Of a stretch of 64,000 nt of DNA, positions 38,501-51,800 are shown in pieces. Each line of letters starts with the position of its first letter. Position 1 is the first letter of the stretch. Source of the stretch: Doris montereyensis (lineage: Eukaryota; Mollusca; Gastropoda; Nudibranchia; Dorididae). Made by a program: the position numbers and the translations under genes. Under the pieces are notes generated by a model. The model made no database searches. It was not told the DNA's origin and saw nothing but the letters and a program-made list of their open reading frames with translations. The stretch is taken from contig JAXRKP010000569.1 of NCBI GenBank assembly GCA_037039925.1, forward strand, positions 132,501-196,500, written 5' to 3'.

Positions 38501-41500
38501 GAGATCTGATGAGAGTAAAGTTGAAGGTAATGGACCCTCACCCTCTATAAGCATACAAACCGCCACAGGCACTGTTTGAAATGTTAGAAAATTTATTTCC
38601 CTTCAATCTGATACCAAATATGTTGACTTATTGCTTATTTTAAGATAGGTATGGTCAGTTTTAGACACTTGGGTAGAAATTTCACACCACTTCAAAGAGT
38701 TGATTCGGGTGAAAACTTAGGGAAACTAGGTTTTTAAGTCTGGGTGGAACGAGTTACATTTGTTTGCACACAAGAATAATTTCAAATGTGTAATGTATAA
38801 ATGAATGGTATTTACACTTACAATTAAACTCTTCCAATTGACACAACTCTTCTTTCTCTTTATCCCATTTTTCTGTTTGATGACTTTCCTTTGTGGTGAC
38901 TATGTAGACTTTGCTCTTAGATATTAGTTATGGGAAAGATAAAATGATAAATCTAAACTTTGCCAGTTCTTTGACTTTGTATGTATAAGATATGTATCAC
39001 TGTCACACAGATCAATTCTATATCACTAACATTTCATGAAGAATGAAAACTGCTTCAAAGATATTTATAGCTGAATGGTGTTTTTTTTAATGAAATGATT
39101 TGAACTTCCTCAGTAAATGCTTTATTATTTATGAAAGGATTGTTTAAATTACTGATACCTGATATTTCGTTTTTAAGCTTAACTGAAGCTCAACAAATGG
39201 ATATGTTTATTGATTTATCACTGTTTAATCTTTGAACAAGGAGGACAAAGTTTTTTCCTTTTCACACAACTTCATAGCAGAATCTTTAAAAAAAAGAAGC
39301 TAAAAGTACTTGAAAATTTACTTTTATGAAACTTAACAGTTCAAAGTTAAATTTTGACTTTAGCTAAAGCTTGTCTGTACTTATATCTCTTGTAATCACT
39401 CGGCGTTTAAACTTAGTGTGGGACAAGGAGGCCTTCTACTGCCAAGCATTCATGGGACACTCAGCCAAAAAGGAAAATCCAACCAGGGATAAAGGTACTA
39501 ATGTTCAATTAGCTGCTATCTTATATATTTCCTGTGTAATCTTTTCCTTCTAATTACTTTGGGCTGGAGCTGTATCTTGATAATCATAACAATGAAATTC
39601 TTTCTTTCTTTATCAGCTTCCATTCTACCTTCCGGTGTATGGGTTTTAGATGCCCGAAATGATCTTTCTCCAGGCTGCCCTGTCCTGACAGTTTCTGTTT
39701 CCCTCCATGAAAGTTAAATTTCTTTGCGTTAATGCCTCTTTTTATATCTTCTTCCCACTTTTTCCGAGGTCTGCCTTTTGGTCTTTTACCTTGAGTTTTA
39801 GCACTGTATACTGATTCTGCTATTCTATTGTCATTCATTCTGTTAACATGCCCAAACCATCTCAGTTGATTCATTTCTATCTTAGTTTTTATGCTATCTG
39901 CTTTGGTTTGATCTCTTATTGTTGTGTTTCTGATTTTGTCTCTTCTTAGATATTTTATTTCGGCTGCCTGCACTCTACTGTATTCCCTACTGTCTAAGGT
40001 CCAGGTTTCACTGCCATAGAGGAGAGTAGGACAATAAACTGTGTTGTATACTGCTATTTTGGTTTTTGTTGACAATTCTTGTTTACCTACAAATGCCTTT
40101 CCTAGAGGATTGCCTTTTGATTCTCTGGTTGATTTCTTCTCTTAGTTTTCCCTCTGAGTTAATCATTACTCCTAAGTAATTATGAAATATGACAATAAGT
40201 GACAACTCCACTAATAAAGACAGAGCAAACACGTGACGCTGGTATAACCCTTCGTCAGACAACAAACGAGAAATATTAATTAATTGTAGCTTTGAACTTG
40301 TTCTAAATTTTCCCTGCCTAATTTAAGATTTTGTGTTTGAGCTTTCCTAGTTACTAGCATTGTTTTGGTTTTCTTTGCATTTACTCTCATTCCTCTTTTA
40401 TTTAATTCATTATTCATCATGTTGATATTTTTCTGGAGGTCCCTTTCTGATTTTCCAAACAAAACTAAATCATCAGCAAATGAAAGCATTGATACATTTA
40501 CTGGTTTGAGCTTCCACATACCTACATTCATTTTCTTCATGTTTGAGGATGCCTTTGCGACTGAATCCATAAATGTGATAAACAAAGAGGACTTAGAATA
40601 CAACCCTGTCTTACTCCTATATCTACATCAAATTATTCAGATACATTTCCAGCTACTCTCACTGCATATGTTGGTTTATTGTAAAAACTTTTAATGGCTT
40701 CTATTAACTTTTGCTCTACATTGTGTTCTTTTAAGGAATGCCATAGTTCGTCCCTCCTCACAGTGTCAAATGCCTTTTCTAAGTCAATAAAACACAGGTC
40801 CAAGTCAATGTTTCTCTCAAGGAATTTTTCTATTATTTGTCTTATTGTAAATATGTGGTCTTGTACACTTCTTCCTGGTCTAAATCCACTCTGGTGTTCT
40901 TCTATCTGATCCTCTACTCTTTTCCTTAGTCTCATTTCCAGAATCCTGGCATACACTTTTCCTGGTACGCTAAGTAGTGATATCCCTCTATAGTTTGTTG
41001 TGTATTGGTACTACCGTTCCCTTTTTCCAGTCGTCTGGCACCTGTTTGGACTTTCATGCTTGTTGGCATATTGCATGCAGTAGTTTGTCTGCCTCTCTCC
41101 CTTGGTTTTTAATCATTTCTGGATAAACTTGATCTGCTCATGGGGCTTTTCCTAATTTCACTTTTCTTATAGCTGTTTGAAGCTCTTCCATTGAGATATC
41201 TACATCTTCAGCTGTCTCATCTCCATTACTTGTTACTCTTAATAATTGATCTGTACTCCTTGTTTCATGTATTCTGGAGGGATTATGTAATTGTTGAAAA
41301 TACTTTCTCCACGTTTCCATGATTTCGCTGTCTCCTTTCATTATTTCTCCTTTGGCGTTCTTAATTTGTCGTATTGGGCATGTTTTGGTCTTTCTCATGC
41401 TCTTCATTGCTCCCCAGAACAGCTTTTGATTCCCTTGATAGCTTTCTTGAAGTCTTTGTCCAAACTCTTCCCATTGTTCCTGTTTTGCTTTCCTAACTTC

Positions 41501-44500
41501 CTCTTTGGCGATAGTTCTTTTACTCACGTAATCTATCCTATCCTCTGGTCTCTTTGTTTGCAAATATTTCTTCCAGGCATCTTTCTTTTCTTTGATCTTA
41601 GCCTTGAAATTCTCATTCCACCATGGTGTCCTTTTCCCATCTCCTTTAATTTGTTTCCTACCACAGACCTCTTTCAGTACAACTGAGGAGTGTTTCTTTA
41701 TATATTTGCCACTTTTCTTCTATTGTGCTATCACTCAAATCCATCTGCCTTTCACTGATAGATCTTTTTATCCTGGATTGGTATATTTGTTTTACTATTG
41801 GTTTATTTAGTTCTTCTATATTGAGTTTAGTAGCTTTCTTCTCTTTCCTTTTCTGTTTATTTTCTTCAGTTAATAATCTCATTTTGGCTATCACTAGGTG
41901 ATGATCACTAAATATTTCAGCTCCTCTACTTACTCTAGCATCCATAGTACTGTAAAAAAGGGAGCTGCTAACTATTATGTAGTTTTGTACACTTTTCAAA
42001 TCTGTCTTCATTTACTCTTGTATATTTGTGGATATCTTTATGAGGAAAAAATGTGTTAGTTATTTTCATGTTATTCTTTAGGCAAAAATCTGTTAGTCTC
42101 TCTCCATTTGGAGAAGTTGTTGTCTCTCCTTCTTTAACTATTACTCCTCCTGGTGTTTCTACATTGTTGCCTACTCTAGCGTTTAAATCTCCCAAAACCA
42201 TTAATTCCTGTTTCAGTTTGAGATTCTCTGCAGTTATTTGTAAATCATTTTCGAAGATATCTTTTTCTTCTTGGGGGCATCTTCGTTTGGTTCATAAGCT
42301 ATTAATAATTTAATTTCTCTTCCTTTTGGTTTAATATTTACCTCTAATAGCCGTGGGCTTACAAATTTCCAACTTTCTAGTAGCATTTCTTGCCTTTTAT
42401 GCATTATGAGGCCTACTCCTGGTCTAACTCTGTCTTTGACATCTACTCCTGAGAAGATTAAAGTATGATTTGGTCCTACATTTTCTATTCCTTGTCCTTT
42501 TTTCTTTGTTTATGTAATAGCCAAAATGTCTACTTTGAATTTTTCCATTTCTTCAGCTAATTCTAACTCCTTTCCATTAATTGCCCTAACATTCCATGTT
42601 CCAAAAATCACAGTCCGTGTTCTTTTCCAGAGTCGTCTTCGAAAGTTCAAGCCGGGTATATCATTGTATGTATTACTTTGAATCAGATTGTTTTGGATAA
42701 GTAGGGGATTAGCCCACTGTACCCTAGGTAGATGGTGGGGCTGCCACCTTGAGGCCCCTACCAGGCCTTGTTATTTTCTGTCAGGGCTAACTCCCTTAGC
42801 CTTTAGTCATTCAAGACCAGTCTGCAAGGCAGCAGGTTGTTATTTTCTGTCAGGGTTAACTCCCCTAGCCTTTGGTCAGTCAAGACCGGCCTGCAAGGCA
42901 GCAGGTTGTTTTATGTCAGGGTTAACTCCCTTAGCCTTTGATCAGCCAAGACCTGCCTGCAAGGCAACAGGATACTCATGGAGGGCGGGATCATTTACTC
43001 CCGTACAGGTGTTTACCTGTCCACTGCCCGGAACAATGAAATATGAAGTATTATTAGAAAGAGAATCACTGAAAGGAAAGAAAGAGAGCCACTGAAGGGA
43101 ATAAAGGATGAATCTAACTTTTGAACACATTTTTTAAATGCAAGAAATTAGATTTTTATGTATTTATTTTCAAGAGTATTTATTCTGAAAGAGGAAAATA
43201 TAATGTCCTGTAAGCAAGCGTGAAGTGACAACATGAAGAAAAGAGGACAAGAATAGTATAATCTGTTGATTAAAGATTTTGTATTGGTTAGGTTTAATTG
43301 TTACTTCTCCAAATGCTTTTACTTATAATATTATATGAAAAAAGAAAAAGAAATCTTCTTATAAAAAGGGATTGTATGAATTTTTAGTTCTGTCATTTTA
43401 CAACATTTGAACCTGAATCAACTGTTTTGATTCTTAGTATAACAATAACACTTTTTCAATGAATGTTAAGCCCTTCATTATTTTCTTGTTTATGTTGATC
43501 TGTGATCTGTTCAAATTGCCATTGTGTGATTTTATGAATACTGTTCTGCTTTTTGCAAAGCTGAGTCAGAGAGGTCTTATATTGGCTGAATATATCATTG
43601 CATCATGATTAGATATAAAAGCCATGGAAAGCAACATTTCCTGTAGGTTATTCTTCATAATCTTTTCAAGACTCAATTTGTGATAAATTGTTTTCTTTTC
43701 TTTTCCTTTCAGGCTTATGATGATTCATATCTTCCTCATCAAAGAAGGTATATTTTAACAACATGATTAATCCTTGTGATAAAGTAATAATATATGACAA
43801 ATAATATGCGCATTTATTATTTACAATTGATTTAAAAACGAAATTATGAAACTGAATAGTGCATTCAGTTATACGTTGTAAGAAAATCCAAATTAATTAT
43901 TTTTCTTAGATCTACCAACATTAGATCTTGAAGAAAACCCTTTTAAATGCTATTCTTGCCAGCAAAACACCTGAACCATCAAGACCAAGATCACCAAGAC
44001 CAAGATCTCCAACCCCTTCACAAAGCACAACAACTACTTCAGCTACAAGTTCAACTGTGCAAGAGGAAAAACCAGCTCCTCGACCAGTCTCTGCAAAATA
44101 CCGGTCTCGAACAGTAATCAATGTGGCAGAGCCACGCCCCAAGAAGAAATTTCTGTGATCAGATCAACTCAAACTAATGCTGATTATGATGTTGGCAGTC
44201 AAACTGACCGACAGTTATTAGAGAAATATGACCAGGTATGATTTTGTAATATGTGAAAATTAATCTCTTCCTGTGAGTGAAGACTCTTCACATAGATTCA
44301 CAATTTTCCTATGTTAGACTTTGAAATGAAATAGTCTAGAAATGCTGTATCCATGTACATCACTATCATAGATGATTTTAGTTTTGTCGATGTATTTTGT
44401 GTACTCCTGAAAGAAAAAAAATACAATAAATATAGAGTATAATACTTGTTTTGAAAGTAATTAAGATAAGTTCACTACAGTGTTTCAAGGAGAGGTGACT

Positions 44501-47500
44501 CATATTATGAAAATTTCCTACACACAGATGCATTTAGTTTCACTAATACAATTAATGGGCCTGTCTTTCCCCACAGTTGGAGCAAGAGGTTACTGATGGT
44601 ACATGGTGTGAGTACCAAGTATATATTTGCACAGGAAGTCGTATTGGGGCTAGTACCAAAGCAGGTGTCAAATTAACAATCTATGGAGAAAAAGGGAGGA
44701 CTAAGGAATTTTCTTTGAAGGACTCAAAGAGGCACAAGATTCCTTTCCAGAAAGGAAAAGTAAGTGTACTAATTTAATGTGAGCAAAAGGAGAGAAAGGA
44801 AACAAACATAATCTTTTTTTCTAATAGTCTATAACAAACATATCATAAGTGGAACAGACAATACTTTCAGCACTATATCTTTATAGGTAATGATGGACAT
44901 TTCTAAAATTTGAATGAAGTATATTATATTCATTTTGTATGCCAATGATATTTATTGAAATAAAATCAATGAAAACCACAACATTTACTATTAAGATATG
45001 AAATTTTAATGTATCATATTCTGTCTTCACAGGAAGATTTATTTATTCTTGCTGCCCATCATGTTGGTCGTATGAGGAAAATACAGATTGGACATGACAG
45101 GCCTGAATTGAGTATGTGTTCGTTTTTGCTCAAGGTCTTTGTATTTCTTTCTAATGAAAGTGGCTTTTTCTGTTGTTGCTTTATATTGTCTGTGGTAGTT
45201 CATACAAAATTTTAAAAAACTTAAGCGTTCAAATTCTAAGAAAAAAAATCTGTACAATTCTGTTCCTTCACTACATAAAAGGGATTAGAATCTTTCAATA
45301 CTCGTTCAGATTTTGTAAAATTAACGTTTCCAAAAATTTTAAGCTAAAGATAAAGATGGAATCATAGTCCATATCCTCACACAAGTAAAGGCTTACAGAC
45401 TATAGGCCTAGATTATTTATCCTCCAGCAGGCCATATCATTCAAAGTTCTTATCAACTCCTGGGAAGCATACAGTACACCAGCCTGTTAGGCCTTCGTAC
45501 TAACAATCTAACAAGATCTTTCTCTGCCTATAGCTGGGCACTCATTCACACCAGAGTTAAGTGAGGAAAGTGGAGTGAAGTAACTTTCCTAAGAGTACAA
45601 CGTTGTGAAAAAAACCCACCATGGGATTTAAACCAATGTCGTCTGGATTACAGGCTCACAACCCTACAGTTTAACCATAACGCCTTCATCCTCTATCCTT
45701 TCCCCCAAATGCACTGTAAGCTGATTGACTCCTTGCCTTTGTGACAGGTTATGCTTGGTATTGTGAGGGTGTAACAGTGTATGACATGACTGAGAGAAGA
45801 ATCTTTCAATTTCCCTGTGAAAGATGGTTGTCAGGGCAAGATGGGGACAAACGTACCTACAGAATTCTTCAAGTTGACCGGGAAAGAGCCTTTATTGATG
45901 GTAAAGTTTGCATAGCCAATCTTATTTACTTTTATTTATAATGTTGATTATTGATAGACTGGTTGTTTAAAAAAATGAAATTAATCAAATAAATTGCATT
46001 AAAGGTAATGGTAAATATAAACAAATGTGGATTTCTTAGATGAAGGAAGGTATGAAAGTGTAAATGACTGTAGAGGAATACATATTTTTATGATGAAAGG
46101 ATGAGGAGGAAACCATTGACTATATGAATCCCTATCGTAGGCAAGAAAAGCTGATATAAGAGATGAGTCTTTTGCTTTTTTTTTAAGACTTAGTCATAGC
46201 CGCAAGAGAATTTTGATATTTTTGAAGTATCACCAACAAGATTGGTCTTATTTTTAATTTTTAATATCATTTATTCCTTGTATTAAACTATTGCTTACAA
46301 GGAAAGCATTTTATTTAAACAATGTAATACATACATTTCTTAAAAGATGGCATGATTTTCCAACAGTCTTTTTCTCAAAATAAATTTGCTTCCTATTTGT
46401 CTTATTCAGCTTTGGAAAACGAAGATGTACCAGAAAAACATCGATATACGTCAGAGTCTGAAAATTCAAGCCAGTACACCGATGATTTTAAATACAAGAA
46501 GAAAAAGAGTAAGGCTTACAGCACTAGAGCAATGCCTGGAGATGTTGGGTCCGAGAGTGATAGTGAAAGCACATCCAGTGGCAATCATAGTTCAACCAGT
46601 GAAAGCAATACTGTATCCTCTAAAGCCCATGTTCAGATCAAAGAACCTGATTCTTCACGCAAGGTGATTTAATTAAGTCTTTGTGTTGTTTCTATTTATT
46701 ATTGATTCTATCTGTACATCTCTTTTTACTCCTAAATCATTGAGAGGCTCAGCAAATCATTTAAAATTTTCTGCCCATTCTTTCTTGTTCTATTCTTTTA
46801 ACTCTTGTCCAGTGAGACCCATATAACCGCACTGTTGAAAGATAGGCCTATATCGTTTCCAAAAAATTCCTATAAATTTAAAGAATCGATACTGAGCTTT
46901 TTTAGGATATCATTATGACGGGAATGAACTGCTCTATCCGCTAATATGATAGACTAGATTTGTCCCATTTTCATCAAAAATGACATTCCCAGAACCCCCC
47001 CCCCCCCTTAAACTATTGGTTCTGTCTTGATCTCTTCCTTAGTATACATTTTATTGGTGCAGTTAATGACTTTGGTTGTCAATGCCTTTTGGATAGATAT
47101 TTCAATATCCTATATTTCATCTATGAATACCTTAAGAGGAGTACACTTTGAAGAAGATATGAAAGGAAAAAGAAATAATTTAAGACATAATTTTGAAGAA
47201 ATAAAGACATGTTTGCAAAAGATGGTAGTCATAATTTTGACTTCCATGAAAACAATCAAGAACATTTCTGGATCTTGAAAATGGGCATATTAGTGAACTG
47301 TATGCAAGTTTAAGAATGAGCATATATTTTTTTATTGTCCTTGAATTTTCCAAAGCATTACATACATAAAAAAAACCCTGTACATTTTAGTAATATTTTA
47401 AAACAAAGAAGGAGAGAAATAAAAAAATTTTTTTGTGTTGTTGTTATTTATTATTATAGATCTGGAAGAGTTAGTATGTTTGTCCTTTGGCCCAATGCTG

Positions 47501-48813
47501 TGTAATTATATTTACAGGTATTTTCTATCTGTAAGAGAGTTCCATAAAAGTGTTGCAAGTATGATGTTTTGGAGGGAGTAGAGTTTCTCATCTGTCTCTC
47601 AGTTTAGAACATTTATAAAGATGGGGGGTCACAGTTTCATGGTTATGATCATAAAGAGGACACACACTGGGGCATGTTTTATTTTGTTCAGATTCATTTT
47701 TAGCTGAATGTGGCGTGTTCAAAGTCTGAAGATGGTAACTTGATCGTGCTATTTTAGTTGGTTGATTTTGTCTTTTGTTTGTGGCATGGCCATATTTCAG
47801 TATAAGTCTCTTCCAATCTTGTTTAAAGTTCACCTGTTCATCCAGTCCTCTTTACTTTTAACTTTGATGATTCTTTTCGTGAATTTTGGTTCTCAAGCAT
47901 GAGAAAATACTTTTTAGTTTGATCAGACAGCCTTTTATGTATTTGAATTTACCATAAATCTCACATCAGGTCTCTCCAAAGGATGATTACGAAGAGAAAG
48001 CTAGAACAGGTCCAGTGATAACTCTTCATTCTGCCAAAGATTCTGAACAAGTGGATGAAATTCATATGGATCCACGGGGGAAAGATAGAAGACCAGAACC
48101 TGCTGAAGAATACGTTGCTGGTTACAAGGTAAATAAAAGTGGCTCAATGTGGCCACAAATTGTTTCCTTTCAAATGAAAACCTAAGGTTGAATAAACGTG
48201 ATGTCAGTGATTATTAGCTTATCTATGCAAATGGAAGGAAGCACAACTCTAGTATTCATTTGAAATGGAAACTTGAAAATGTAATACAGTAGTCTCCGCC
48301 AAAATGCACGATCCACGAGTGACACAAAAATTGTGCATTTTGGTGAAGGTGCATTTTGACATAGTCAAGGGCCACAACCCTTTATTTGCTTTGCTTTTCT
48401 TATTTGGAAATGTTATTTTGTTTTGTACATCGTTCAATATTGTTTGAGTTTTATCTGTTGTTTGTTGGTTTTAGGACAGTAACCAATAGGTATAACCTAA
48501 GGCTAAGGCTATAGCAAGCGGTGGGATGGAGAAGACAATTAGTAACAAGGAATATTTTTTTTTATTGGTTGACACACATGTCATACAGAGGATAATCTTC
48601 TTGGGTAAAAGTGACACAAGACCTTTCTCAGGTTTTCTCATCTTGATCAAAAAAGAGAGAGAGAGCTGATTAGACTCTAGTCTGTCTGTCTGGCAGACCA
48701 TGGGTATGCCAGTCGACGACCAAGTCTGGGAGGGAAGGGGCGGGTAAGGGAGCAGAGACAGCTAAAAACTTGTTGCATTGTCATATGCATGTAGTTAACA
48801 TAGATCTAGATGC

Positions 48814-48850
<37 letters not shown>

Positions 48851-51800
48851 ATATATATGTGCGTGTTATCAAGTTTCACAGGCATAGACTCTCTAAATGC
48901 AACAAATTGAAGACAGACTTCAAGCCAGCCATTGTTGCACTTTGAGGGGTAATAAGCTTGAAAATACTGTGCATTATGACGAATCATGTATTTCGGCGGC
49001 GTGTAATTTGGCAGAGACTACTGTACTACTCTTCTTAAAATGGTCAAAGCAAAGGCAAAGAGCAAAATAAAAAGGTGCAAAAAATTATCAACAGACATTT
49101 GTTTTATGCATGGACACATAAAAGATGGCAGTGATCATTTCACATTAAGCTTGAATCTTTATGTTCTTAAAGAGCTTTAGCTGATTTATGCATTGTATTA
49201 TGTGATTGACATGACTGAGAAGATGACATGCATTACAGCTTATTAGATCTAATAATTCCCAGCTTACTTTCTCTGCTTTTTCCTTTATTTTTATGTATGC
49301 CAATATATTTTGTCTCTAAGGCTGCTTTGACTGCTACAGAGTTGGAAAAGAAAAAAAAGATTGGAACGGAGAGAGAGAGATTGAAAGAAGTCTTCTGCAG
49401 GGCAAATCAATTCATGAAGCAGTGAGAGATGACGATTTAAACCAAATGAAGGAACTCCTTCACCACTTTCCTGAGATGCGAGTGAGTTTTTCATGGGACA
49501 AAAAAAAAAGAAAATAATTAGAAAGGGTACATTTAGAAAATGTATTTCACTACAATGTTATTTTCTTATACTTACGTTGAATCTCAGATGTTCTTGAAAG
49601 CATTCTTATCTCCTTTTAGATTTTTGTATTTGATTCATGATCTTTATACCTTTCTTTTATTGAATTAGAGAAAAAAATCTTTTTTTCAATTTCAGTTTTA
49701 GGGACGAAAGTAGCTGGACAGCTCTACATTTAGCAGCTGCAAGAGGAAACATTGACATACTGAGATGGTTGGTTACAAGTGATGCCGATATAAATGCTGA
49801 AACCTCAACCGGTTACAATGCTATGCACATAGCCGCAATGAATGGTCATGTGAACTCAATGATGGTAATTCTTCAGTTCCCCCCCACCCCCACCATCCCA
49901 GTTCCTGTTAACTCAGTGTGTAAAGGGCATTTCTGCTCGGTTCCATATCCCTTCCTCGCCTTAAAATATTTCATCAGTATATCTCCTTCACTAATAACTG
50001 TTCTTAAATTTGACTGGTTCTATTTAGTCGTGACTTATTCTAAAAACAGTCTTTTTTTGTGTGCAAGGTACAACCAGGGAATATGGTGTCGGTGGCTAAG
50101 TGGTTATGAGTTCGAATCCTAGCAAGCTAGGCCCGATGTTGTGTCCCTTGGGAAAGACACTTAACACACATCTTCCCCACTCGACCCAGGTTCAAATGGG
50201 TACAAGCACTAGCTTTGGATTAAGACCTATGTCAGACTAGCATCCTGTCCAGGAGGTGATTATTATCATCTGTTCCACTTCACGCTATAGAAACCAGGAT
50301 TATCTCCAGCTCTATTGGCTGTAATGATCTTGAAGAACTTTGCTTACTTTACAACCAGTGAATGGACATTGTCATTGAGGATTCTATCGTTTTTGTCCAC
50401 TAGACTCTCAGCAAAAACTGTGCCTGCAGTTAATGCCAAGAAAGTACTGAAGAATCTAGTTAATATCTACGCTTTATGATTTTCTTTTTGCTGCTGTGAT
50501 TAACATTCTTCTTCAAGTTTTGAAACATTTACGTGTAATTTTACAGAAGAATAAAATTTGTAATTCATCCATTGTTTTATTTGATCTGAAATAGCTTCTT
50601 CAAGCCATGGGATCTTCAATTATGGGACTGACAGCAGAAAAACAGTCGGCTTTGCATCTAGCTGCCAAAAGGTATATGGAAATAAGTTAATAGTAAATTT
50701 GAAAGCACTGTAAGAAGCATGCAGTGACATTTGTTGAATTCATATGAATTTTTAATAGAGATTTTATCATATGAGCAGGTATAAAAGAGTAAGGGAAGAA
50801 ACAGGCTGACAAAGTGAAGTTGTCAATAATGCTTTTTTGTTATATTGAAAGATGTATGACTTTAAATGTGCAGCTATTGTCCGAAAAAATACATTTTCTA
50901 GTTAAAAGGTTTTGATTTGAAAAGACTGATCTATCACATCACTAATAACTAAGCTTTTTAGTAATGGGAAGGTGAATTTAAAAAGACATGTAAAACAAAA
51001 TACATAAAATTAAAATCAAATTCAGAAATTTCATTTGTTTCGTTGTGTTGAAATTTGGTGTGCTCATGTGGTAGATTGTACTTTCACACATTCGTCATCA
51101 TATGTTTGTTTCACACATTTTCATGAAAATACAGTTCTCTCTCATCATGCACAGATAAAAACATATATGACCCTTAAGCCCAATCTGTGAATTATATCAA
51201 GACAAGGAAATATCTTTTTAGAATTAAAATATCAATAACATAAAGTATGTGAATTTTTACAGCACGTTTAAATTGAAGTCTACAAGACCTTCACAGGAGG
51301 AGAAAACATTTTACGTATCTTTCTCTTTTTTAAAGGAAGTTTCTAGTTTCTCATTGATCGTTTATTGATGGGCCCAAATGAGACTGCCTATATAACATTT
51401 GCCTTTTAAGTGTCATAATTATAGTGTACATCCCTACTATAGAATCATTGGTTATTCATAACCTTTAAAGTCTTTTCGAATTACCTCTTACAATTTTTTC
51501 TGCCTGGTATTTAATAAGTTTCCAACGTAAGATATTGTTCCAAAAATATTTTACAATTTACATGTCTAATGACTAGTCTCTTAGGAGTGTTTTAAATGAT
51601 TGGTTGCTAACAGAATTCAGATCTGAGATAGACATAACTTTACTTATATGTCATTGTCAATGGCTTAGTGGAGCTGTTTAAACATTGTTCCTTGTGTGAC
51701 TTCCTATGGGTAACAGAGAACTGTCAAACAATTTCTAACTGCTCTTATATTTTTGTCTTAATTTTATGTACAAGGTTGGCATTTTAACATATTATTCTAA

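Larger units (their letters stand above)
39599..43031 (-). mobile_element. LINE copy D, full length (about 3.4 kb), with target-site duplication
   Basis: Read on the minus strand it starts CCGGGCAGTGG at 43031 and ends GATAAAGAAAGAAAGA at 39599, flanked by 11-bp AACAATGAAAT duplications. Order: 5' tandem units (42970-42769); APE endonuclease near 42610-41800 (GTWNVR, VDILAIT, RLLEVNIKPKGREIKLLIAY, VLGDLNARVGN); basic linker KAKQEQWEEFGQRLQESY; RT 40990-40280 with HQSGFRPGRSVQDHIFTIRQ, CFIDLEKAFDTVRRDELWHS, catalytic SFADDLVLFGKS at about 40475; then LLYGSETWTLD and GKRPKGRPRKKWEEDI. Stops (for example after LAIT near 42515), frameshifts and a 100-bp insert at 40182-40281 disable it. The 3' GAAA repeat rather than a long poly-A, the short length and single frame fit an RTE-like LINE. 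Confidence 0.88.

Noticed and set aside
14197..43031. Reverse-transcriptase and endonuclease frames as host genes
   Set aside because: They are pieces of the same multi-copy LINE, each with stops and frameshifts, and belong to mobile elements.
42688..43095. 135-codon frame with repeated LTPLAF-like segments
   Set aside because: It reads through the tandem 5' units of LINE D on the antisense strand.
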